From Phellopilus nigrolimitatus (taxonomy: Eukaryota > Basidiomycota > Agaricomycetes > Hymenochaetales > Hymenochaetaceae): DNA of 24,453 nt. The notes beneath the pieces were generated by a model. It was not told where the DNA came from, did not search any database, and saw only the letters and a list, made by a program, of their open reading frames with translations. Every line of letters starts with the position of its first letter. Position 1 is the first letter of the stretch. The position numbers were made by a program, and so were the translations under genes. Where the stretch lies: NCBI GenBank assembly GCA_021029095.1, contig JAJOHG010000380.1, forward strand, positions 1 to 24,453. The letters run 5' to 3'. Positions 1 through 11,618 of the stretch are shown here, piece by piece.

Positions 1-23
1 CTCTGGATACAGCTGATACTCAG

Positions 24-1327
24 AGCGAGATGTGTATCGCGCGCAGCTGTGGATGGGCACGCACCCAAAGTCGCCGTCGCGTCTCCTGGATGGCTCGACT
101 CTCGCGGAGCATCTCGCATCCAACCCTTCGCTCATTGGCGACGACATCCTCACGCACTTCGACGCCAGCGACGGAAATATACCCTTCCTCTTCAAGATCC
201 TCGCGATCGAGAAGGCGCTCAGCATACAGACGCATCCTGACAAGCAGACCGCAGAGCAGCTCCATGCAGAGCAGCCCGACATTTACAAGGGTGCGCTCAG
301 AGTACCCCATTTTTCGCTTACTCTCACTCCCACTCGTATCAGACCCCAATCACAAGCCGGAGATGGCCATCGCGCTCACCCCCTTTACGGCACTGTGTGG
401 TTTCCGCCCGCTCCCTCAGATCGCAACCTTCCTTAGTTCCACGTTAGAACTCTCCTCACTCATCCCTTCCACCATTATATCGCGCTTCATCTCCGCAGCC
501 TCCTCGCGCACACCCACCGGGCTCGCCGAAAAGGCGGCCCTGCGCGATCTCTTTTCGTCGCTGATGACCGCAGAAGAGACCCTGTTCAAGAGTGAACTCG
601 TGAAGCTCGTCGCGCGATTTAAGGAGGGGAAGGAGAAGGATGAGGAACGTGGAGTAAAGGAGCTCGTGCTGCGTCTCGAAAGCCAGTTCCCGGGCGACAT
701 CGGCGTGTTTTGCGCGTTCGTGCTCAACTATGTGAAACTGGAGCCGGGCCAGGCGGTCTTCCTCGGTGCGGGAGAGCCGCACGCGTACGTCTCAGGAGGT
801 AGGCATTCACAGCATCATATTGGATTAACCGTCCTGATTTCTTCCTTCCCCTTTCTTGATGACCAGACATCGTTGAGACAATGGCCACATCCGACAACGT
901 CATCCGCGCGGGACTCACCCCCAAGCTACGCGACGTGCCGAACCTCATCGCAGGACTCACGTACATCGCGTCCGACCCGAGCAAACATGCTGTCGCGCCG
1001 CTCGCCTTCGGCGTCACGGACCCCTTCGCCGACACGCGCGCAGATTCGCAGCTCTACGACCCGCCCATTCCCGAATTTTCCGTTGTGCGTCTCGAGGCGG
1101 AGCGCGGCGCGAGTGCAAAACACGACGCGTTGCGCGGACCGAGCATCTTCATCGTCACGGGGGGAAGCGGGCGCATCACATGGGACGGCGAGGGCGGCGA
1201 GGCAGGCGAAAAGCTGAGCGAGGGGCGGGTGTTCTTTGTCGGCGCGAAGACAGCGGTGATATTTGCGGCGGAGGCGAGCTTGGAGGTATATCGGGCCTTC
1301 GTGCAGCTTAAGCCGCCGAAATTTTGA
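24..1327 (+). CDS. PMI40: Mannose-6-phosphate isomerase (type I phosphomannose isomerase), 5'-partial
   Basis: The enzyme interconverts fructose-6-phosphate and mannose-6-phosphate in the cytosol, supplying GDP-mannose for glycosylation and cell-wall mannan. Three exons are visible: 24-290, 343-798 and 867-1327, with introns of 52 and 68 nt. They encode 393 residues plus TGA. Bases 1-23 look like the end of an upstream intron (acceptor ...ctcag), so roughly 30-45 N-terminal residues lie outside the window. Type I zinc ligands are visible: Gln and His in IQTHPDK, Glu in HKPEM just after intron 1, and His in GAGEPHAY. The catalytic-Arg motif RAGLTPK follows intron 2. Both splice junctions restore family sequence exactly (DIYK/DPNHKPEM and AYVSG/DIVETM). 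The neighbour COX4 is convergent. Family assignment is secure; the exact first exon boundary is inferred. Confidence 0.95.
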
Positions 1328-1677
1328 GCATGTGAGAGGCCGTCCGCGTAGAATTAGTCTGTGCAGTTAGTGATCAGGTAGGTGTCAAGAAGTCAAGAAT
1401 ATCTTATAGAGTGTACTGTAGCAATGTCAGTCGTGTTTAAGCAATGCCGTAAACGACGAGGGAATTAAATCGGCGACCACTTTGATGACAGAACCAACAC
1501 AGTTCAGTCGGCATTCTCAGACGATAGCGCGCCAGAATAATGAAAAGGCGCTGGTTCATTAGAGTGCAACATGCAGTACTGGTTGTACAGTCCCCTTTAT
1601 CATGTTGCTTTGGAGCTCAGGATCTAGCTTGCACCGCCAACCAATCCCAGAAAAAAACATCCGCCTGACACGTTCGA
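1328..1677. other. Convergent intergenic region between PMI40 and COX4
   Basis: This 350-bp stretch separates the stop codons of two convergent genes and should hold both 3' UTRs. I see no open reading frame with family resemblance, no RNA gene and no repeat. It is AT-richer than the flanking exons. Confidence 0.6.
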
Positions 1678-2303
1678 TTAGTGCGCGTGGGCGAGCTCCG
1701 CCTCGTCGCCTTGGAAATCGAGAGTGTACACTGCAATATGTAACCATTTTCAGAACGACAAAAAGCAAGAGGGAAAAAAAAGACGCACCAGAGCCGCATT
1801 CTGGGCAGCGGTGCCTCGGCCTGATAGTTTCTGCAGAGAGCCAGATGACCTCGTGCGAATCGGCGGGGGAGCCCGTGCACCCGATGAGGCGTTCGGGGAA
1901 CTACATTCGCAACGAAGAAATGAAAAAAAGGTACAGCAGGTCAATCACAATGTACCGTCCAGCGCGCCCCCGCGGAAGAAAAACTCACGAAGGTGGGGAC
2001 TTTGATGGGATCCGCCATGGTGCCGAGGCGGCTCGAGTCGAGCGGCTTCATGTCGAACACGTCGACGCCCTCCATGCGCCCGAGAAGCTGCAGGCGCTCG
2101 AGGCCCGTCGCCTGCTCCTCGTCGGTCGGGATGGCGTTCTCGGGCGTGCCTCCCGGGCCGTAGAGCTGCGGCGGCGCAGGCGCGTGGTGTTCGTCGGAGA
2201 GCGCGCGGGGGGACATAGAGAAGGCGCGCAGGGCGTTGGTTGGGCGTGCGTGTACGCGTGCCGCGGCGGCGGCGGGGCGGAGGGCGGAGAGGGCGCGGAG
2301 CAT
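1678..2303 (-). CDS. COX4: Cytochrome c oxidase subunit Vb (yeast Cox4 type), mitochondrial precursor
   Basis: This is a nuclear-encoded, zinc-binding, matrix-facing subunit of respiratory complex IV. Three exons, 1989-2303, 1789-1900 and 1678-1730 (introns 1901-1988 and 1731-1788), give 159 residues. The N-terminus MLRALSALRPAAAAARVHAR is rich in Arg and Ala, lacks acidic residues and fits a matrix presequence. The core has VPTFFPERLIGCTGSPADSH followed by RCPECGSVYTLDF. This supplies the C...H...CxxC zinc set of the Cox4/COX5B family. The first intron (donor GTGAGT, acceptor ATGTAG) joins KVPTF to FPERLIGC as in family members. The short C-terminal tail ends DEAELAHAH. Length and motif order match the family. 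The start is the first ATG that gives the presequence. Confidence 0.95.
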
Positions 2304-2493
2304 GGTGCAAGAGGTTGGCGAGGATGAGAGCGACGGGGTGCGGCTTCAACTGAAGATAGAACTTCGGATTCAGCCGGGGTCGGGAAAGACAGCTCGGGCT
2401 CGTCCGGCTTCCGCCAATGGGCACCGGCACATTTTATAATTACAAGTCCTGTACATACATATACAAAAACAAATCATACAGATTGTAATATAG

Positions 2494-4006
2494 TTACAAC
2501 TTGGTCCTGATATTCCCCAGAGCACCTGAGCGTACCAAGGCTGCAAGATCGTCTTCAGGTAAATCCATCTCTTTCAGGATCTCTTTCGTGTGTTCACCTG
2601 GATTGAGCGAACCAGAACCGACGCTGTTTGATGGTCGCTGTGACAAGCCCGTCAACGTAGGATGCGGTGTAGGTATCGGGGAGCCTGCTGCCTGCGCTGC
2701 CTCTGTAGGTGATAGCACAGGGACTGCACACGCATCCGTTCCTAAGTAGGAAGTGTAAGTGTGTCCAGGCAAGATAGGTGGTTAACGACTTACCATGAAA
2801 TATCTTCGCCCACTCGTCTCGTGTCCTCGTTCTGAAGCCGAACTCAAGAAAAGCACGTAGTCGGGGCCACTTGCTCTCATCAGTACGCATTGCTTCCGTC
2901 GGTCTCCAGTCTCCCTGTTCCCCCAGAAACGCCTGCGGAAGTGCTCCGACGAATTTCTCGATGAAAGCTCGATAGAACTGAGGCTCAAGGCATCCGACTG
3001 ACATCCACCTGCCATCCGCGCAAGTATACACGTTATAGAAAGGCGCCCCGCCATCCAGGATATTCGTCCCTCTCCCATTCTCCTTTTCGCTGTCCCCGAA
3101 GAACGGGCTATTCGGAACCTGGTAATGAAGGAGAGGGAAAGAAGAGAGGTAGCGCACGCCGGAGACCATATCTGTCTCGACGACCCGTCCTTTTCCTGTC
3201 GCGTTGCGAGACTGCAGAGCCAGGAGGATGCCGAGCGCGCAGGTCAGGCCGCCGCCTGCAAAATCTGCAAGGATGTTGAGAGGGAAGGAAGGTTTCTCGG
3301 CTGTTCCGGGGAGCATCTATGCGAGCTTCCATCGGTGAGAGTTCAATGAATAAATCGAAGGATAATTTACAGCAAGGACTCCACTAAGAGCAAGATAGTT
3401 TATGTCGTGACCTAGACGTCCGCTCAATGAAACGAGAGGAACACTCAAATTAACTACACAACTCACCGGCCATGTTCCTGTATGGTCCTAGAAGGTCCAT
3501 CAATCAGTCTTCGAAGTTCGCTCAATTAAAAGAGAACACAACCTGTCCGAGTGAACCTGATTCCGACATTAACTTTGGTCAAAACTCGAATGCAGGAATC
3601 ACTGACCCAGAAAGCCTTGCATATATAAGCCTTTCATTCAGTCCCTTCCCTTTCTCAAAGAACACCTCTGGACCAAGTCCTAGTTTCTCCAAGACACCCG
3701 GCCGGAAGGGATCGATGAGCACATCTGCGCGGGCGATGAGCTTGCGCAGCAGGGCGCGGCCTGCAGGGATCTTTGGGTTGACGGCGAGCGAGCGTTTTCC
3801 GCGACAGAGCACGTCCGTCGAGGACGTTTGGCCTACGCGGTCGATACGCACGACCGATGCGCCCCAGTCGGCGAGCACGAGTCCGGCGAAAGGGCCCGGC
3901 GCGAGACCTGCGAACTGATTCCGCTCTGTTGGTATCTGACCAATGCGTAGGAAAGTCGACTTCGTACCTCTACGACGCTGATGCCATCCAGCGGGGCACT
4001 TGCCAT
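2494..4006 (-). CDS. Alpha-methylacyl-CoA racemase-like protein (family III CoA-transferase/CaiB-BaiF fold)
   Basis: Enzymes of this family racemise the 2-methyl stereocentre of branched acyl-CoAs before beta-oxidation; related members transfer CoA. Seven exons are inferred: 3968-4006, 3607-3914, 3543-3556 (14 nt), 3467-3487 (21 nt), 3371-3411, 2794-3316 and 2494-2741. They total 397 residues. Splicing rebuilds FAGLAPGPFAGLVLADWGA, then SGFTRTGPYRNMAGHDINYL. The catalytic residues expected from bacterial MCR appear as His129 (AGHDINY) and Asp159 (LNILADF), 30 residues apart, plus Glu252 (VGCLEPQF). Length is normal. The C-terminal tripeptide TKL resembles, but is not, a canonical peroxisomal PTS1, so peroxisomal location is only possible. 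The first ATG gives MASAPLDGISVVE, the usual N-terminal strand. It is divergent from SelO with a 441-bp shared upstream region. Confidence 0.92.
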
Positions 4007-4289
4007 TGTCAATGGCGTTGTCGACAAACAAAAAAGAGAAATTGCCTGTGATTTGCCATGTGGACTATGGAAATGTGGATGAGCCGGGCAGCGAGCGCGT
4101 GCAAGCCATGCCCTTTTCAGATATTGCAGAGCAAAATACTAGAAGTAAATACTTACTTTTTGCGAGTCTATTTATTTGCTCTAGTACTGAATGTGACCAT
4201 ACACTGCAATCTTAGGTTTTTTAAGAATCTACATGTCTTCCGTGTCGGAGATGTCGACTGTCGACGGGCCAATGTTCGGCGAGTTACAC

Positions 4290-4310
4290 GGATCAGCACA
4301 AGGCTGATCC
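4290..4310. repeat. Perfect 8-bp inverted repeat with 5-nt spacer
   Basis: GGATCAGC, spacer ACAAG, then GCTGATCC. It lies inside the divergent promoter, 158 bp upstream of the SelO ATG and 284 bp upstream of the racemase ATG. It could be a dimeric transcription-factor site or a hairpin, or it may be a chance palindrome. A partial third half-site (CTGATCC) follows at once. Confidence 0.6.
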
Positions 4311-4350
4311 GCCTGATCCTGTCTTCGAGCACGTGACAGGAGGCGCTCAA

Positions 4351-4425
4351 ATGATGTCAGCACTCTCTGATCGACGTGCTCGACTCCCCGTTCGTCATGG
4401 CTTTGTCACCGTCCTCCGACTCTGA
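4351..4425 (+). other. Possible upstream ORF 1 of SelO (24 codons)
   Basis: ATGATG opens a 24-residue frame ending TGA 22 nt before the SelO start codon. It matters only if transcription starts left of 4351, which cannot be seen here. The frame differs from SelO. Confidence 0.3.
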
Positions 4426-4447
4426 CTGCAACCACCACCGTCCGTGA
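4397..4447 (+). other. Possible upstream ORF 2 of SelO, stop codon abutting the SelO ATG
   Basis: ATG at 4397 opens a 16-residue frame whose TGA occupies 4445-4447, directly followed by the SelO ATG at 4448 (TGAATG). It is in the same frame as SelO but separated by the stop. Such an arrangement could reduce or couple translation of SelO; whether it is transcribed is unknown. Confidence 0.35.
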
Positions 4448-7032
<2,585 letters not shown>

Positions 7033-7065
7033 TGATTCAAACTCGTGTTGTGTAATATAATGATG

Positions 7066-7071
7066 AATAAA
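7066..7071 (+). terminator. Candidate poly(A) signal AATAAA for SelO
   Basis: A canonical AATAAA lies 33 nt after the SelO stop codon and about 40 nt before the BUB1 promoter boxes. The position is plausible for 3'-end formation, but fungi use this signal loosely. Confidence 0.4.
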
Positions 7072-7112
7072 AAGGGTCCAATGATCGACAGAAATGTCTC
7101 GTTCTAAAGTTG

Positions 7113-7128
7113 ACGCGTTCCGACGCGT
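7113..7128 (+). promoter_or_regulatory. Tandem MluI cell-cycle boxes (2 x ACGCGT) upstream of BUB1
   Basis: ACGCGT occurs at 7113-7118 and again at 7123-7128, each inside the octamer GACGCGTT. The repeat period is exactly 10 bp, about one helical turn. In yeasts ACGCGT (MCB) is bound by MBF and drives G1/S transcription. The pair lies 63-78 bp upstream of the BUB1 ATG in a 158-bp intergenic gap. A cell-cycle checkpoint gene is a sensible target; binding here is inferred. Confidence 0.6.
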
Positions 7129-7133
7129 TAGGT

Positions 7134-7139
7134 CACGTG
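7134..7139. promoter_or_regulatory. CACGTG E-box in the BUB1 promoter
   Basis: The palindrome CACGTG sits 5 bp after the second MluI box and 51 bp before the BUB1 ATG. It could bind a bHLH factor such as Cbf1. The same hexamer also occurs in the SelO upstream region at 4329-4334. Confidence 0.4.
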
Positions 7140-7190
7140 CACTGGTTGACCACTTTGAAGACTCACCCCCTCACCGACGCGCCGCCATCA

Positions 7191-10100
7191 ATGGAGCCAT
7201 CAACAACGGCAACGAATAGCGAACAGTTTCAGCGCGAGAAAGAGCAGTACCGCAAGCAGATCGCTCGCGCCGCGGAGGAAGATGACCCGCTCGCGCCGTA
7301 CGAGCGGTATGTTGCCTGGCTCGTCAAGCAGGAGGCGCATAGCGCGCCCGCCGTCGCGCTCGAGCTGCTCACCGTGCTCGAGCAGGCCGTGCGCATGCTC
7401 AAGGACGACCCGCTCTTCAGGGCCGACCTGCGCTACCTGAAGCTGTGGCTCGCGTACGCGCAGCGCGTCGAGAAGCCGGACATTGTGTACGTGCACCTCC
7501 TCCGGAACGACATCGGCGCGGTCTACGTGCAGCTATACGAGGAGTACGCCGTGTTCCTCGAGCAGCAGAACAGGCGAGTGCGCTTTTCGACGCGTGTGCG
7601 GCGCTCCTATTTGTTGCGTGAGGCTTACGGAGGAACAGGCTGCGCGAAGCGGAGGAGGCGTATCGCCTCGGCATCGGACGCAAGACGCGCGCCGTCGAAC
7701 GGCTCAAGACCCGGTACCGCGAGTTTCAGCAGCGCGTTTCGGCAAAGAGCACGCTCAAGCCCTCGCGCAACAGTCTGCACATTGCAAACGGAGAGGTAGG
7801 TGTGCTTCCCGCACCCATCACACCGCCGTACACTCGCTCATCTCATCTGAAAGAGCTCGTCGCTCGGTGCGAAGTTGTATCGCAATCCCCTCAGAAACCT
7901 TTCTATCAAACGCACCTCCGCGTCCTCTGCACCTGCGCCTTCGCCCACCGCAGCTTCAGCACCCCAACCATCGACATCGAAGGCCGAGGAACCCTCACCA
8001 CACGATTCTGACCCATACGCATATATCAAGGCGGCGAGCCATGCGGCTCCAGTGCCAGGGAAGCGGCCGGAAAAGTACCGCTTCGACATGTCGCTGCTCT
8101 TTAAGGACGGGAAGGAGTACTGCATTCAGGAGGCGCGCGCCAAGTCGCTCGGGCTGCTCGGGAAGAAGTGGGGCCCGCCGCCTGCGTCCGAGCCGGGCCC
8201 GCACCAGGCCCCCGCGGTCAAGGTGGTCGGGCTCAACGACGACGGAAATAGACCGCCGACGCGCACGCTCAACGGCCATATGCGCTTGACCACGAACATG
8301 ACCGCCTCGCTCGCAAACGAGCCGACCGTGACGATCAACACGAAGGAGGCGCTGAAGGACGTTTTCGGGATGTACAACTCGCCCGAGAAGAGCGTGAAGA
8401 TGGCGAACATCGCGCTTGGGAGCAAGCACGCGCCGGTCAAGAAGCTCGAGCCGCTCCTCGCGTTGCAGCCTCGGAGTACGCTGCGGAAGATCACGGAAAT
8501 CAACGACGAAGAGGTCTCGCAGGGTCCCGCAAAAGGAGCAGGTACTGAATATTTAAAAGGAAATAGTATTGTACACATTTCAATACTTAACCAATATCGA
8601 TTACTTTTTAGCCTTCCGTCCATTCGTCGATGAAGACAACAAGAAGGAAAATACAACTCCAGCTCCCCCGAAGGTGAGCATCGTCCTCGCGCTAGTATCA
8701 TATATACTCTAACGAGTGCAACTAGTTCAAACCTTTCGTGGACGAAAACGCCAACAGCAGGACTCCACATATCACGCCGGCTTCGCGCAAGGCATTTGCA
8801 CTGAGGGACGTTTCTGCAATAACACCAAAACAGAAAGAAGACGCTCAAGCGAATAACTCAGACAAGCCCGTATTTCAGGAGGCACAACCAAGAAGTGTTT
8901 TTAGTAATGTGTTTACGCCTGTCAGTCAGGAAGAGAAGTCGCGTTTAGCGCTCCAGACGAAAGGCCTACAGGAACGACCATCTGTATTCCGTGAACCACA
9001 GCAGCAACAGCGGAGCACAGGATTCAGTGGCAGCATGTTTTTGTCCGGGGTCTTTAGTCGTCCGCCAGAAGCGAAACCACAGACGGAAACGCCTGCGCAA
9101 AATGTTTTTAGCGCGAAGTCGAGTGCGCGCCCATTCAGCTTGCAGCCACAAGGCGAGAACCAGAACGAACCCGTGTTCCACCGCAGCACGTCTGCCCCGC
9201 AGCGATTGGCGTTCACCCCAGTCTCGCGTGACCGCCAACCGCTTGCCTTCGCACCTCAACGGCCGCTTCAGCAGCCTGTTGAACCGGAGCCAGAACCAGA
9301 ATCAGAACCAGAACCAGAACCCGATATCGAAGAAGAGGAGGCGGTGGAGGACGAGGATGAGGATTTTGAGCCTCAATCATTGTTAGATGAGGACGATGGT
9401 GAACTGGAGGAGTACTACGAGGATGATGAGCCGCACACCGCTCCTATGGGCGGGCGCTTCGGTCAATTTGACGTCATGACGCCCATCGCTGAGCGGACTT
9501 TTGAGTGCACGACGAGCACGCGGGCTTTCGGCACGCCCTCGGATGGAAGTAGTGGTTCCATTCTCGACAGAGGTCTTGTGCACCACGATCTGGATGCGGC
9601 AGCGGCGGCAGAGAAGCTGGCAAGGGAGCTCAGGGAAGAAGAAGCACGGGAGAAAGCCAAAGTTGAAGAGGTCATCGATATCGAGGATAGTTTTGAGGGC
9701 AGTGATCTCTCGGAAGAGGAGGAGTTAGTGGAAAGGACGGGCACTCTCTCACTTGCAGACGCTATCGAGGTGGCCGGCTCGTTCAAACCCTCCAATCCTT
9801 GCAACCCTTCCGATCCACACATTGTCAATACGCTACTTTCTCTCATTCCCCTCGAGCCCGAGTTCCATGATTTACGAGCAGAGGTTTCTGGACAATTCGA
9901 CAGCCTGCAGAAATTCGCGAGCAAACGTGCCTCCCAACTCAGCGGTCGACGATCTTCGTCGCGAGCTTCCGATGGTGCGGAGAGTCTCCGCGTGCATTTG
10001 TATGACCGACATTTCAAGGTCATCGGGAAACTCGGCGAAGGGGGGTTCGGTGCAGTTTTCAAGGCGAAGGCCGTCAGCGCTCGTTTGCAAAGTGACGATG

Positions 10101-11059
10101 AAGGTGTGGATTCAGACGAAGAGGATGACGACGACGACGACGACGACGAAGCCAATTTCTTTGCCCTGAAGGTGGTCAAGCCTCGCAATATCTGGGAATA
10201 CCACATCCTTCGGCGGGTGCACAGTACGCTTGCGTCGCCCCTCAGGTCATCCATTGTCAACCCTCATGCTCTATATGCGTATCGCGACGAAAGTTTCCTT
10301 GTCCTTGACCTATGCAACCAGGGTACGCTTCTGGACATGGTCAACCACGCTGGGGATGCTGGCGTCTTGCAGCAGGGTGCCTGCCTTGACGAACTCCTCG
10401 TCATGTTCTTTGCAATTGAACTTATCAAGTTCATCGAGGGGATGCACGCTACAGGCTTCATCCACGGCGATTTCAAGATGGACAATTGCTTGCTCCGGCT
10501 GGAAGAGGTGCCAGGCGGGTCCAGCGCGTGGTCAGGGATGTACCAGCCAACGGGCGAGGGCGGCTGGAAGCACAAAGGCGTCAAGATGATTGACTTTGGT
10601 CGGACGATCGACACGCGTATGTATCCCGCAGGACAGCACTTCATCGCGGACTGGAAGACGGACGTCGGCGACTGCCTTGAGATGCGCGAGAACCGGCCGT
10701 GGACGTACGAGACCGACTATTATGGCCTCGCGGGCATCGTCTACTGCATGCTTTTCGGCAAGTATTTCGACGCGGCGACCGTCGTCCCGGTTCCGTCTGC
10801 GGAGCCTACACGGTATAAGATCGCACCGCAGTTCAAGCGCTACTGGCAGGCGGAACTGTGGGCGCGACTGTTCGACGTTCTCCTCAATCCGACGCTCGTG
10901 CGGCCGGATGGCTCGCTTCCTCTTGTCCCAGAACTGGCATCTCTGAGAGATGAGATGGAGACGTGGTTGGCAAGCAACTGTAACAGGAGCAGCAATACAC
11001 TGAAAGGACTCTTGAAGAAAGTGGAGCGATCCGTTCTGTCTAGCTCGAGCTCAAGATAA
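7191..11059 (+). CDS. BUB1: Spindle-checkpoint kinase of the Bub1/Mad3 (MadBub) family
   Basis: This is a kinetochore protein of the spindle assembly checkpoint. Five exons, 7191-7573, 7639-7795, 7854-8541, 8612-8673 and 8726-11059, give 1207 residues. Order of parts: Mad3/Bub1 N-terminal TPR region (about 1-170; DPLAPYERYVAWL, LGIGRKTRAVERL); GLEBS Bub3-binding motif (336-358, INTKEALKDVFGMYNSP); FRPFVDE (411-417); KEN box (421-423); FKPFVDE (431-437); Glu-Pro repeats; CD1-like motif (678-696, FDVMTPIAERTFE); kinase domain from about 860. Kinase residues visible are the loop GEGGFG, Lys912 (FALKVVK), HGDFKMDN with Asp1012, and DFG with Asp1053. An acidic insert sits between the glycine loop and Lys912. 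Intron 1 needs a GC donor. No KEN box lies ahead of the TPR region. The ATG used gives a normal TPR start. Confidence 0.93.
7574..7638 (+). other. GC-AG intron 1 of BUB1
   Basis: Exon 1 ends AACAG and the 65-nt intron starts GCGAGT and ends ACAG. Only this junction keeps the TPR frame (QQN-R-LREAEEAYRLGIGRK). The nearby GT at 7578 gives the wrong phase for every acceptor I could find. Confidence 0.75.
9281..9322 (+). repeat. Glu-Pro dipeptide repeat in BUB1
   Basis: Seven near-perfect 6-nt units (GAACCG/GAACCA type) encode alternating Glu and Pro with one Glu-Ser. An acidic stretch of Glu/Asp codons follows to about 9430. It is a low-complexity linker between the ABBA-KEN cassette and the CD1-like motif. 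Confidence 0.85.
10127..10149 (+). repeat. GAC codon run (poly-Asp) inside the Bub1 kinase N-lobe
   Basis: A run of GAC codons encodes consecutive Asp residues within an insert of mostly acidic residues, between the glycine loop (867-872) and the ATP-binding Lys912. It looks like a replication-slippage expansion. Confidence 0.8.
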
Positions 11060-11618
11060 TACTTTACTTACCACTCATTTTTTGTACACGTTGTACTCTC
11101 TTCATTTCTTAATTTATAAAGTATGCTTCTGGACTAGGAGGAAGTTTTGAGCACAAAGCATATACGGATTGTTGACAATGTCTACGAGGGGGAAAGAGAT
11201 GTAAAGCCAAAGGAGATTATGGGTGAAGACCCAAATTCGCAGATATCGAAATCGCTTGTTCATTGGTTCCGTATAACGTTCCAGACTCCACAAACACATG
11301 ACAAGCAAACGAAGTGAGCTGAGGTTGAGAACAAGATGCAAATAGCGAGCAAGTAATTCAAGTATCCAGTTATAGGTGGCTACATCACGGTCATATGTAC
11401 TACGTACCATTGACTTGGACACGAAAATCTCCGTCGCAGTTACTACTGTAAAACATTAATAGGGCGCGACAATTCCTATCCCGTTCCGAACACTGAGGCA
11501 CATGGGAATATTCAATTGCTAAGTACAAGCCATCAGCACGATATCTTGTACAGTCGCAACTACATCCACATCGCTCATGTAACAATCCTCCCTTCCTCTG
11601 CGTCCTATTTTCTGAATA
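11060..11618. other. Convergent intergenic region between BUB1 and the Pbp1 homologue
   Basis: This 559-bp AT-rich interval separates two convergent stop codons and should hold both 3' UTRs. One 98-codon minus-strand frame (ATG near 11410) crosses it, but it has no recognisable motif or splice support. I see no RNA gene or repeat. Confidence 0.55.

Larger units (their letters stand above)
4007..4447. promoter_or_regulatory. Divergent promoter region between the racemase-like gene and SelO
   Basis: This 441-bp interval separates the start codons of two divergent genes, so it should hold both promoters. It contains a CCAAT box (4269-4273), a CACGTG E-box (4329-4334), two GTCGAC hexamers one base apart (4253-4265), a perfect 8-bp inverted repeat (4290-4310) and two short upstream ORFs ahead of SelO. 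No coding exon is evident. Which elements act on which gene is not visible from the sequence. Confidence 0.6.

Noticed and set aside
30..1217. A single long uninterrupted frame across the phosphomannose isomerase locus
   Set aside because: It reads through both introns and is in the wrong frame for exons 1 and 3. The spliced model restores the metal-binding and catalytic motifs.
7588..7598. Additional ACGCGT inside BUB1 intron 1
   Set aside because: A single copy in a GC-rich intron downstream of the start. The same hexamer recurs by chance in several exons.
11114..11422. Hydrophobic minus-strand frame between BUB1 and PBP1
   Set aside because: It has no family resemblance, no splice or promoter context, and lies in convergent 3' flanks.
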